A DNA stretch of 64,000 nucleotides from Symbiodinium microadriaticum (Eukaryota > Sar > Dinophyceae > Suessiales > Symbiodiniaceae): the NCBI GenBank assembly GCA_001939145.1, contig LSRX01001664.1:10040-74039 (forward strand). The letters are read 5' to 3'. Both the position numbers and the translations under genes were made by a program. Below the pieces are notes generated by a model. That model ran no database searches. It was not told the DNA's origin and was given only the letters and a program-made list of their open reading frames with translations. Positions 29,578 to 38,841 of this stretch are shown one piece after another; position 1 is the stretch's first letter; each line of letters begins with the position of its first letter.

Positions 29578-29895
29578 GTTTAGGGCCTTTGGGGTTCGAG
29601 GTTTAGGGGTTTTAGAGTTTGGGGGTTTAGGGGTTTAGGGTTTGGGGTTTAGGGCTTTTAGGGTTTAGGATTCAGGGTTTAGGGCTGATGATCTAAATCC
29701 TGCATCACCCATAGTAAGGAAGATACCCATAGTTCCCATAGTTTAGGGTCCTCTAGGTAATGCAGGATTTATGTCATCAACAGTACTAGCGGTTTGGGGG
29801 ATTTAGGGGATTAGGGGTTTAGGGGTCTAGGGTTTAGGGCTTAGGGGGTTTAGGGGTTTAGAGTTTGGGGTGTAGGGGTTTAGGGTTTAGGGTTG
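29578..29895. repeat. G-type tract with a family A element inside
   Basis: TTTAGGG variants interrupted at 29683-29785 by a family A copy (CTGATGATCTAAATCCTGC to GTCATCAACAGTA). Confidence 0.85.
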
Positions 29896-31766
29896 TTATT
29901 CGGAATGCATTACTACTACATATGACATTGGCAAGATCGCAATCCAGCATTGTCATCATGCATGGCAATTCAAAAGGCATAGGTGAAGGAAGCCGACAAA
30001 ACGGATATAGCCAATGATGTTCGTACTCACGTCTCGATCGGCATGCTACGAAACTAAAACTTTCCGCTGTAGCAACTGCGACTCAACAGTCCCAAATATG
30101 CTGCATGTGCAATATTTCGATCTAACACGCATTTAAAGTAACAGTGGTCCGTTCCAACACCGGTGCCACAGAGTCGCAACTGATAACAGGTGATAGACAA
30201 GCTTTCATAAGTTATCTATGTTAGATATACGGGACGAAAGGCACAAAAATAGGAACAAGTCTAATGATGCTGCCCTGAAGTGATGCACGCATCAAATCAT
30301 AAAGGCAGGGAGGCAATGAGAAATATGGAAACAAGGTTGGGGCATATGTGTATTACTTAAAAGGTGTTGCTGCTGCGGTATACATCCATCCATGTGTGCT
30401 ATATAGGGGTCAGGACTTACACAGCATGTTGGCAGGTAACAAGCTCGCACTCCGTCTGTCTTACAAGAGGTGTGGTAGTGGTTGGCCCATGTCGCTTCTC
30501 ACAGTTCACACGTACTGCTGCTGATATCCTCCTAGTCATGTAGTCATATAACAAAGAAAATGAAAGCACGCTACTTTTTGTGAAAATGACAGTTTTTCGA
30601 CGGAAAATGAGCACATGAAATGAACGAGTCTCTTATCGGGTTTTCAAACCTCACCATACAAGTCGAATCATGTCGATAGAGATAGTTGTTCACGAGTTAC
30701 CGAAATTGCTTTGGAAGCCCTCCGAATCAGCAAAGTTTAGCCTGTGGACTCTGATGGATCCCATTGAGGATATATTGGGTGTACAAGCATATGCTGCGGC
30801 TTTGCAAGATCATCTAGCAAAGTTTGTCCTGAGTATCTTTACGAAGGAGTTTTTCTTGTTCATTATTCGAGCTGAAAGTGATCCCAGACAATGGGCGCGC
30901 AGATCTGGATGCATTACGTAGGAATTCAAGCTCAGGGGGTTTTCAAGACCAAAGACACCTTACTGTCAGAGAGTGTATACATGAGAGGGGCAGGGGGCTT
31001 GTGCAGTATATCCTACAAGCGAGTAGACATGGAAAAGATGTCATACCTGGGATATGCTACGCCCGTGTGACAAGGTAATAGGTGGCGAATTGTAATCTGT
31101 ATGGCAGGCATGCACCAGCACAACATTGAGGCTCGAAGTCAAGATGCCAAGCTAGTCCCGAACAGCAATATGCAACTTTGGTTCGCCCAGACTTGAGGAT
31201 TGATTGAAACACGGTACACACACATGGAAACGACATGCCTCTGATCTATCATATGTGGTGGCGTGCTGAGACCATATCTTCTGGATTGAGTTTGGCCATA
31301 CTCTAATCTCCTGTGACGTGGATACATAAATGCCTTAATTAATCATCATTTGGTATCAACATGGTGAAGTCTACTCATGGTTTCAAACGAATGCTACAAC
31401 AATGCTTGCAATAAAAAAGATCTAGTAAAAGGACTGACGGAAACCGATTCAGTACAAGTTAGTTTGGAGCTGAGTGCATTTACAAGTGGTTCACCACCCT
31501 TCTATTTCAAGAGTGATTTTCACTATAAAACACGAGAAACTACTATAAATATGGGGCCCGCAGAACAAGTGCAGCGCATATACATCTAAATGTATACACG
31601 AACCCATACATTATGTGGGTATGCATATGTATACACCCTCAGTTATATAGGCGGACACGACTGTATATTCGTATATATACACACACACACGCTGTTATCT
31701 ATTAATTTATCTGTTTACCTGTATGTATGTATAGATAGATATGTATGGATTGCACATACATGCACT
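29896..31766. other. Tract-free unique island
   Basis: About 1.9 kb with no TTTAGGG/CCCTAAA at all and visibly lower GC. Open frames exist at 30670-30921 (HELPKLLWKPSESAKFSLWT) and 30878-31078 but show no recognisable motif. 31586-31765 is a GTATATA/CACACA microsatellite. The island could be a recent insertion, part of a large element, or ordinary intron. Confidence 0.6.
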
Positions 31767-31872
31767 TACGGTTGATGATATGAATCCTGCAGTTCCCATA
31801 ATAAGGAATCTACCATAATTTCCATAGTGTAGGGTTCTTTAAGGTAATGCAGGATTTATATCATGAACAGTA
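31767..31872. mobile_element. Family A element
   Basis: TACGGTTGATGATATGAATC to TATATCATGAACAGTA, running directly into CCCCTAAACCC. Confidence 0.85.
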
Positions 31873-32137
31873 CCCCTAAACCCTAAACCCCTAAACTCCT
31901 AAACCCTTAAACCCCAAAACCCCTAAACCCCTAACCCCCAAAACCCCAAAACCCTAAACCCTAAACCCTAAACCCCTAAACCCTAAACCCTAAACCCCTA
32001 AACCCCAAACCCCTAAACCCCAAACCCCTAAACCCCTAAACCCTAAACCCTAAACCCCTAAACTCCAAAACCATAAACCCCTAAACCCCAAACCCCAAAA
32101 CCCCAAAACCCTAAACACCCCCGCCTTCTCTGTGAAG
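31873..32137. repeat. C-type tract
   Basis: CCCCTAAA, CCCTAAA and CCCCAAA repeats to 32120, then CTGTGAAG before the exon at 32138. Confidence 0.85.
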
Positions 32138-32213
32138 CCGGGCGGAAAAGCAGGGCGAGCGTGGTAGCAAAGTCGCCAAGTTCCTGCCCAGCTCCCAGGG
32201 GCCAGTGCTTGGG
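32138..32213 (+). CDS. Candidate exon
   Basis: RAEKQGERGSKVAKFLPSSQ then GPVLG between CTGTGAAG and GTTTGGG. C tract before, G tract (32214-32400) after. Family unknown. Confidence 0.4.
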
Positions 32214-32436
32214 GTTTGGGATGTAGGATTTAGGGTTTAGGATGTAGGGTTTAGGATTTAGGGTTGAGAGTTTAGGGTTTGGGATTTAGGATTTAGGGTT
32301 TAAGATTTAGAGTTTAGGGATTTGGATTTAGGGTGTAGAGTTGTTTAGGGATTAGGGCTGTTGAGGGCTTAGCGTTTTGGGCTTAGGAATGAGGGGCTTT
32401 TGGGTTATGGTCCAGGCTTACGTTGACGGAACTAGA

Positions 32437-32600
32437 CTCTAGGACATTTTCAAGTGGGTTACCGTTATAGGAGCCTTATAGAAGGTCTATATACCTTATA
32501 GCAGCCTTATGGAAACCCTATATACCCTAAACTCCCCACCTGTAGTTTCCTTTATCCTAAACCCTAAACCCCCAAAACTCCCCGCCTGTCGTTTCCTTTA
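32437..32600. mobile_element. Family H element with duplicated right end
   Basis: Starts CTAGGACATTTTCAAGTGGG. Its right end ACTCCCCACCTGTAGTTTCC occurs twice (32531-32554 and 32577-32600, two mismatches over 24 bp), separated by 22 bp of CCTAAACCC. The copy at 40407 has the same arrangement. Confidence 0.8.
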
Positions 32601-32887
32601 AACATAAGTCTAGGGCCTCAGGGGTCGGGATTCAGCGCTTATAGTGTTGCAGGAGTTGCGGGGGTTAGGGACTCTTTCAGACATTTCGAAAGTCTTTCAA
32701 AAGGTTTCTACAGGGTTCTACGGAGTTTAGAGTTTAGGGCTTATAGGATTTAGGGAGTTTAGGGTTTGGTGTTTAGGTTTCAATGATTAGGTTTGAGGGG
32801 TTGCCTTCTCTTCTCGAGGCTCTCCGAGAATAACCCGGGGGGGCCCTAAACCCAAAACCCTAAACCCTGGGTGCACTTGAGTAGTAG
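32601..32887. repeat. Degenerate G tract and short C tract
   Basis: G-type 32640-32800, C-type 32845-32868, then GAGTAGTAG. Confidence 0.55.
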
Positions 32888-33269
32888 GAAAACGGGTACC
32901 GTTACATTGACTGGGCGGCCTACTGGGGAAAGTTCAAGGAATGTGTGTAGTTCCCTAAATTAGGGTCCCTTTTAGGGTCTTCTCACAAGGGTGCCGTACT
33001 ATATTGGGGACCTAAAAAGGGACCCTACTTTAGAGAACTACCCATGTAGACACGTTGAGGTCTGAGGCCTGGCTTGTCATTGTTTTTTGTGCTTCTTGCC
33101 GGCTATTGCCGCAGTGACACCACGGTTGATGATAACCCATAATAAGGAATATACCATAATTCCCATAGTTTAGTAAAGGCCCTTAAGATAATGCAGGATT
33201 TATATCATCAACAGTCTTGCAATGTTGACTGGAGTTTGCGTCGCACTGAGCCACAGCCCTATTGTGTAG
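32888..33269 (+). CDS. Three terminal exons split by F and A introners
   Basis: Exon 32888-32946 encodes ENGYRYIDWAAYWGKFKECV; 33036-33059 encodes THVDTL; 33215-33269 encodes LAMLTGVCVALSHSPIV and TAG. Phases match. Intron 1 (32947-33035) is a family F element and intron 2 (33060-33214) ends with a family A element. Family not recognised; the first exon looks like a folded, aromatic-rich domain piece. Confidence 0.48.
32945..33044. mobile_element. Family F element as intron
   Basis: GTAGTTCCCTAAATTAGGG and CTACTTTAGAGAACTAC are inverted repeats. Core GGGTGCCGTACTATATTGGGG is shared with copies at 57205, 58378 and 58501. Confidence 0.8.
33121..33215. mobile_element. Family A element with internal deletion
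   Basis: CACGGTTGATGATAACCCAT lacks the TAAATCCTGCATT block. Right end TATATCATCAACAG used as 3' splice site. Confidence 0.75.
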
Positions 33270-34135
33270 GAGGCGTTACCCTGCAATGCAGTGGGTCATA
33301 GTCTATTATGTTCAGGCTTGGGGCTACGAGTAAGCCCTAAGACCATAAATGCTAAACCCCAACACCCCCAAACCCTCATGGCCGTTATAGAAGCCTTGGA
33401 AATCCTAGGCAGTATTGGGGAGACCACTTAGAGGGGAACCTTCTTAACCCTACTCATGGCTCTCTTAAGAGGGACCTCGTTGCGAGGTACCCTAAACCTT
33501 AGAGGCCAAAGCCCTACGCCCAGATTGTTTAATGTTGTGATCCCATCCCTAAACCTTGCTAAACCCTCCGCCCCAAACCCCATACCAAAGCCCCCATCCA
33601 GATCCGAAGCCCTGAACCCCCAAAAAGGAACAGTCCAAAACCCTCATCTTTAAGCCGCCCTAAACCCTAAACCTAAGCCTAATACCTAAACCCAAAGCCT
33701 TAAACCTCTAACCCAACCCCTAAACCCTAAACTGCCCTAAACCCTTAAACCCTAAACTCTAAGCCCTCAAAAAGGAACAGTCCAAAACCCTCATCTTTAA
33801 GCCGCCCTAAACCCTAAACCTAAGCNACCCCTTCGCTCCAAGGCCAAACCCTCAGCCTAATTGGGGACCCAAGTGCGGCTCTCGGTGCAAGAAATGGGGG
33901 GGGCCCAACTATTTTGGGTTTCGGGCTTAAGGGTTTAGGGTTTAGGGCTTAAGGGTTTAGGGTTTGAGGGTTTAGGGTTTAGGGTTCAGGGTTTAGGGTT
34001 TGAGGGTTTAGGGTTTAGGGTTTAGGGTTTAGGGCTTAAGGGTTTAGGGCTTAAGGGTTTAAGGGTTTAGGGCTTAGGGCTTAAGGGTTTAGGGCTTAAG
34101 GGTTTAGGGTTTAGTGTCTGGGGGTTTAGGGTTGG
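33270..34135. repeat. C tracts with duplication at N, then G tract
   Basis: C-type 33480-33850. A 57-bp segment at 33622-33678 is repeated exactly at 33769-33825, immediately before an N (33826). A short open core (CGSRCKKWGGPNYF, near 33877) precedes a G tract 33910-34135. Confidence 0.7.
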
Positions 34136-34579
34136 AGGCTGAAGACCCTATCCTACCAGAGCCCACTTGTTCCTAGCCTCCTTAGAATAAGATCATGCTG
34201 GATTTCCGTCGCAAGACAGTGTTGTTGAGTTTAAACCCTCACCAAATCCCATTTGACGTCTTTGGAGAGATTCGGCTTAGGCTTGCCTTAGTAGGCAGGG
34301 GTTGTAAACGCCAAACCCAAGCTGCCAAACTCTAAGCACTAAGCCGTCACACAAATAAGAGCATGAACAAGCCTTGGCAGCTTTTTGGTTTTAGGGCTTG
34401 GGTGCTAAACTGGGCTTTTCGGTTTCTACCGTGGAGTGTTGGAGTTCAGGTCTTTCACAGAGGTTCAGGCGGTGTTTAGTGCGATTTCGGGTCTTGAGTC
34501 TTCGAGGTTGCAGGGAGGATGTTTTGGTGTTTCGGGGCTCCCTTTAGCGGTTCCGGGTTGCGTGGAGGTTCAGGAAAAG
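34136..34579. other. Unique DNA
   Basis: Unassigned; some open frames (for example SPLVPSLLRIRSCWISVARQ after TACCAG near 34170) but no neighbour support. Confidence 0.4.
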
Positions 34580-34676
34580 GAACCACCGGCAATGTTTACG
34601 CAACGATCATGATCTCGGAGGGTCCGAATCAGAGACCGAAAGCGCCGTGATGCCACAAGTCAAAGTCGTAATATAG
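34580..34676 (+). CDS. Candidate terminal exon
   Basis: After GGAAAAG: NHRQCLRNDHDLGGSESETE then SAVMPQVKVVI and TAG. Acidic serine stretch. Family unknown. Confidence 0.36.
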
Positions 34677-34878
34677 GATGTTGAAAATCTTAAAAGCATA
34701 GTTAAACATAGTAGTACTATTCCTTACGTTTCCTTATGATGCCATGGTAGTTCTTAAGATGCACCTCAGTCCAGGGCGGGGGCCGCCTGGGTGCGGCTTG
34801 ATCTTGGACCCACTGTGACTCGAGCCTTCTGCTAGAAGGGCCGAAGAAAGTGCCAGTACCATTGTGGCGGGGGGCCTT

Positions 34879-34968
34879 CCTGTATCCCCAAACCCTACGA
34901 AATAGTAGGTTATTACCCTTTAATTATAGGGTCTAACCCTTAAAACGGTAGGTTTTTGGATACCCAGG
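34879..34968. mobile_element. Family B element
   Basis: CCTGTATCCCCAAACCCTAC to GTAGGTTTTTGGATACCCAGG. 90 bp, same length as the copy at 2951. A family K fragment follows at 34969-35037. Confidence 0.75.
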
Positions 34969-35037
34969 TTATTATTATCATTATAAGATAGTATACCCCA
35001 AAACTCTTACCCTAATTATCAAGGCCCCTATATTATG

Positions 35038-35434
35038 CAATCTGTGAGCGAAAAAGTTGTTGGACCGTATCCAGATCTTGCTGCAGCCGGTTCAGGGTAT
35101 AGGGCCTAAATCCTGAACCCTAGACCGGTTCAGGGTTCAGGGATACTGCCACAACATGGGACTCGTTGGCAGACCCAATAGGCCCCCTAGCATCGAAATC
35201 CTGCAAACCCCTCTCTGACACCCTGCAACGGCTCGAGGTTTCTAAAACCCCTATAGCAAGACGCGAGCACTGAAGTCCAAAAACTACAAGAGGATGGCAC
35301 CGGATCAACCCATGGAAGACATTTCTTAAGCCTAAAGACTAAGAGTATAACAATCTCGTGGTTGCCTTGCCGTCTAGGTTTCAGAGTTTAGGACTGGGGG
35401 CATCGCAGTCTCCAAGACTCTGAGCATAGCACAA
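35038..35434. other. Unassigned unique DNA
   Basis: No tract, no recognised element and no gene that I can support. Confidence 0.4.
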
Positions 35435-35522
35435 TACCTGTAGTCTCCATTGTAGTTCCTTTTTTTGGTTTAACCAATTATATTAAGGCCCCAAAAAGGA
35501 ACTGCAATGGAGACTATAGGTA
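35435..35522. mobile_element. Family D element
   Basis: TACCTGTAGTCTCCATTGTA to TGCAATGGAGACTATAGGTA, flanked by TA. Confidence 0.85.
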
Positions 35523-35739
35523 GTATCTCCTTGTGGTTAAAAGTGGTTTTAGGTAGGCTTTCTTGAGAGTTTCTGGGGTCTGGATGTTGAAAAGTGTGCC
35601 AAGTAAGTAGACTCCCACAACTTTGCGCACCAGCGGCTTCATTGGGAAGAAGATCCAGGGTACGAGCTACCCACAAAGGGTCCTGGGTACTGATGATGGC
35701 AGAGCCATACCACGAGTAATACTTGGTTTAGGATACCCG
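35523..35739. other. Coding-like segment, strand undecided
   Basis: The plus strand is open from about 35617 to a GTTTAGG donor at 35727 (FIGKKIQGTSYPQRVLGTDD). The minus strand is open over about 65 codons (WVARTLDLLPNEAAGAQSCG). Both look protein-like, so I do not choose. Confidence 0.4.
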
Positions 35740-36134
35740 TATAAACCCGAAACCCTGATCCCTCCCTAAACCCTAAACCTGGATTAGGAGTGCAACCTTT
35801 GACTCGAGCCAGGCCGCCAAAAAAAGGAACCCCTAAACCCTAAACCCAAAACCCAATTATTTCAGGTATGCGAAACCCTGAAGAACCTTAAACCCGGAAC
35901 CCCTAAACCCTAAACGCTACACCCCAAACCCTCAACCCTAAGCCCACTTCAGGTATGCGAAACCCTGAACCCGAAACCCCAAACCAGGAACCCCTTCAGG
36001 TATGCGAAACCCCTCAACCTAAATCTAATTACTAAACCCTTATATAAACCCCTTAAGAAGTAAACCCTAAACCCTTAAACCCTAAACCCCTAAGCCCCTT
36101 AAGACTTTGAGAAAACCCTCAGCAGCAACTCCAG
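35740..36134. repeat. C tract with TTCAGGTATGCGAAACCC units
   Basis: Degenerate C-type sequence in which the 18-bp motif TTCAGGTATGCGAAACCC occurs at 35861, 35948 and 35995. Confidence 0.8.
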
Positions 36135-36500
36135 GCCGAGAGCTCGATCTGGGGGTCGCTGCGGCTCTGGTTTTCTCGGGTTTTAGGGGGGTTTTAGGGG
36201 GGTTTGGGTTTTAGGGCTTTAGGGTGTTGGAGTATTTGGGGGTTTGGGTTTTAGGGTTTTGGGGGATTTGAGTTTTGGATTTGGGGGTTTGGGGTTTTAG
36301 GGTTTTGGGGGTTTGGGTGTTAGGGGGCTAGGGTGTTAGGGTTCTAGGGTTTAGAGCTGTAGGGCTTAGGGTTTTAGGGTGGCGGGGTTCGGGAATTTCG
36401 TTTACGGGAGCCGTGTTCACCCTAGACATGTGAACCCCGAAGACTGCCTCCCGAATCACGAATGCCTGAATATGACCCCCTTGGGCTGCCCTGCAAATAG
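36135..36500 (+). CDS. Two candidate exons around a G tract
   Basis: Exon 36135-36179 (AESSIWGSLRLWFSR, donor GTTTTAGG) and a possible terminal exon 36426-36500 (TCEPRRLPPESRMPEYDPLG then LPCK, TAG; acceptor CACCCTAG). Phase 0 at both. The G tract 36180-36400 lies between. The minus strand is also open. Unknown family. Confidence 0.36.
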
Positions 36501-36721
36501 GCCCCCAAAACCCCGCCACAGACATGCTCAACGCGGCAAAAGTAACCCTAAACCCTGAACCCTAAACTCTAAAGCCTAAAAGTACTGGGTTCAGGCGAGA
36601 CACTCCGAGATCACAGCTCCCATGTCGTAGGCCTTAGAAGTCAGATCTCTCGGAGCAAACGCTGTCCAAGTCATCGAACTTGCGTAGGAGCTGTAGGAAT
36701 CCTTAGAGTGAGAAGTCTAGC

Positions 36722-36851
36722 CCCTAAGTGGGTTTAGGGTTGAGGGTTTGGGACCCTAAGCCCTAAGCCCTAAACCCTAAACCCTAAACCCTAGACCCTA
36801 AACCCCTAAGCCCTAAACCCTGAACCTTAAACCCTAAACCCAAACCTTGAT
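36722..36851. repeat. G tract turning into C tract
   Basis: GGGTTTAGGGTTGAGGGTTT passes through GGGACCC into CCCTAAG/CCCTAAA repeats, a second, less perfect head-to-head junction. Confidence 0.8.
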
Positions 36852-37112
36852 ATGTCCGGAGAGCTTCAACTACTGCGCATGCTAAGACTGCGACAACTTA
36901 TGCTGATACTTGGTGTGGATGATATAAATCCTTAGCATTACCTTAAGGACCTTAAACTATGGGAGCTATGGCATCTTCCTTATGATGGGTAATGCAGGAT
37001 TTATATCATCAACCGTAGGAGTAGTAAGAAACGCAAGACTCGCGCTACTAGCATTTTCAATTTGGGTAAGCCGAAAACTCAGAACCGTCACAAAGCAGAG
37101 AGCTCCTTGTAG
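36852..37112 (+). CDS. Small two-exon gene with family A intron
   Basis: ATG at 36852 opens MSGELQLLRMLRLRQLMLIL (to 36914). After a 114-bp intron (GTGGATG to TAGTAAG) the second exon 37029-37112 reads KRKTRATSIFNLGKPKTQNR then HKAESSL and TAG. Total 48 residues, strongly basic C-terminal half and a Leu-rich N-terminal helix. The intron is a family A element in reverse orientation. A complete short ORF built this way is suggestive but not proof of a real gene. Confidence 0.45.
36913..37017. mobile_element. Family A element, reverse
   Basis: GTGGATGATATAAATCCTTA to TATATCATCAACCGTA. Confidence 0.85.
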
Positions 37113-37184
37113 CAAGGATCCTACCCATTCGGTCCTATATTGGGCTTTTGATACGGTTTAATATCCCAGCTCAAGGATAAGGGT

Positions 37185-37667
37185 ATGCACTGGGTTCCCT
37201 CACGTCTCAAACTACTAAACTCCCAGCAGTTAGTTTGGAAAAGAATGAAGCTCGAGCCGCATTTCCAACCCGAGCTGGTCTCCCTCGTACCCTCAGCCAA
37301 GCGCAAGCCCTGTAAGACCCCGCGTAAGGCAATGCGACTTGTACCTGCTTTGGAGGCTAACGGGTCTTGGTTTTAAAGTCCATGGGTGGAACACACCAAT
37401 AGGCCCCAAGTAGTTCCTTTTGGGGATTACCATAAAAAAGGAACTACTTGGGGGCCTATGGGTAGTTTGGGCCATTTGGAGCATTTGAGAAGACCCCATC
37501 TCCACTCTAAGCCACCAGCAGCACGAGCGAGCCCCATGTTCCCCGCCCTAACGCTCGCCCCATATGCCCCCTGGAGCCAGCAAGCAGTTAACAAAAAGGA
37601 AGGGGGTTCGGGATACATTATCAAAGAAAAGAAGGTATCATTACCCACCAGCACACGACATAGGTAA
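37185..37667 (+). CDS. Two-exon gene with family E intron, 126 residues
   Basis: Exon 1 (37185-37363) starts MHWVPSRLKLLNSQQLVWKR and ends RLVPALEANG. Exon 2 (37466-37667) starts LGHLEHLRRPHLHSKPPAAR and ends IIKEKKVSLPTSTRHR with TAA. The intron 37364-37465 (GTCTTGG to GGGTAG) is mostly a family E inverted repeat. Without splicing exon 1 meets TGA or TAA at once; with splicing 127 codons stay open. Proline- and basic-rich, no recognised domain. Antisense frames at 37293-37505 and 37427-37654 are shadows. Confidence 0.52.
37395..37465. mobile_element. Family E element as intron
   Basis: AATAGGCCCCAAGTAGTTCC mirrored by GGAACTACTTGGGGGCCTAT. A near-perfect hairpin of about 30-bp arms. Confidence 0.85.
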
Positions 37668-37754
37668 TGTAGACCCCTGATCTATGAACCCTCCTCATGA
37701 GGACTATAATAGGGGTCCAAATTTTCAGGCCCTTTTAGGGAGAGGATGTCTTCG

Positions 37755-38279
37755 AGCCCTTAAGCCCTTAAGCCCTAAACCCCTAAACCCTTAAAGCCCC
37801 TAAACCCTTAAACCCTAAACCTTAAACCCCCAACCCTGAACCCCTAAGCCCTACTTTTGGGATCTGCATTCTGATGTTTTTTTTTTTTTTTCCGCGCGTC
37901 CCTCGGCGGTGCAGTGGTGTTGAGCCCTTGGAGGGGCGGGACGACCCAGCAGGGTCAGGCCGGGCATCGCGGGTTCAGGGCTTGGGGCTTTAGGGCTTAG
38001 GGCGAGGGTGTAGGGCTAGGGTTTAGGGCTTAGGGCTAGGGTTTGGGGCGTAGGGTTTAGGGTTTAGGGCTAGGGCTTAGGGTTTAGTGGCTAAGGGGCT
38101 TGGGGTTAAGGGCTGGTTATTTAGGGCTAGGGGGGCTGAACGCATCTGTCGATTCGTGTGTAGCCCCTGCACCGGATACCCCCAGCAAGCGGAATTGAAG
38201 TGAGATTGGCAGCTGCTTTCGACACAAGTCAGGCCCACACTGCCACAAAACGCTACAAACGATCGACTCTTAGAAGATA
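37755..38279. repeat. C tract, core, G tract, unique
   Basis: C-type 37755-37855; poly-T; small open core 37913-37973; G-type 37978-38135; then unique sequence. Confidence 0.6.
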
Positions 38280-38830
38280 AAGCCCCCTAAACCTCTATAA
38301 ACATTTCGCTTACGTACGAAACCCTAGAATTGCCTGATAAAGCCCTAAATAAACCCTAAACCTCTATTACAAAATCGTTTACGTATCAAACCCTAGAAGT
38401 GCCTGATAAAGCCCTATACGCTAAACCTCTAACCCTAGTTTCGTTTATTAAACCCTAGAGTTGCCTTATAATTCCCTAAACCTTAAACCTCTATAAAGGA
38501 GTTTCCGAAAATTAGGGGTACCGTATTTTGGGGCTCTTATAATAAGGATCCCACTATTGAGGGTACTATATTAGGGTTCCCTTTTTTCGGAAACCTCCAT
38601 AAAACCCTAATTTCGTTTATTAAACCCTAGAATTGCCTGAAAAGGGCTCAAAAACCCTAAAGCTCCATAAAGCCTTAAAAAGCCCTAAACCCTAGACCTC
38701 CATAAAACCCTGAGTCCAAGTCTCCCACAAAGTCTCTAAAAAGCCCTAAACCCTAGAGTTGCCTTATAAGTTATAAGGCCCTAAACCCTAAAACTCTATA
38801 AAACCCTGAGTCCAAGTCCCCCACAAAGAG
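38280..38830. repeat. Satellite-like array with CCCTAGAATTGCCT units
   Basis: Six or seven degenerate units of roughly 55-90 bp share CCTCTATAAA, TTTCGTTTATTAAACCCTAG and ATTGCCTGATAAAGCCC. It seems to be a satellite seeded on a C-type tract. One unit is interrupted by a family C element at 38498-38598. Confidence 0.8.
38498..38598. mobile_element. Family C element in the satellite
   Basis: GGAGTTTCCGAAAATTAGGG to TTCGGAAACCTCC, with ATAAA directly on both sides (a 4-5 bp duplication). Confidence 0.8.
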
Positions 38831-38841
38831 GCCTCGGCACC

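Noticed and set aside
35470..35676. Minus-strand ORF (WVARTLDLLPNEAAGAQSCG)
   Set aside because: Not rejected as coding, but not called as a gene because the plus strand is equally open and no homolog was recognised.
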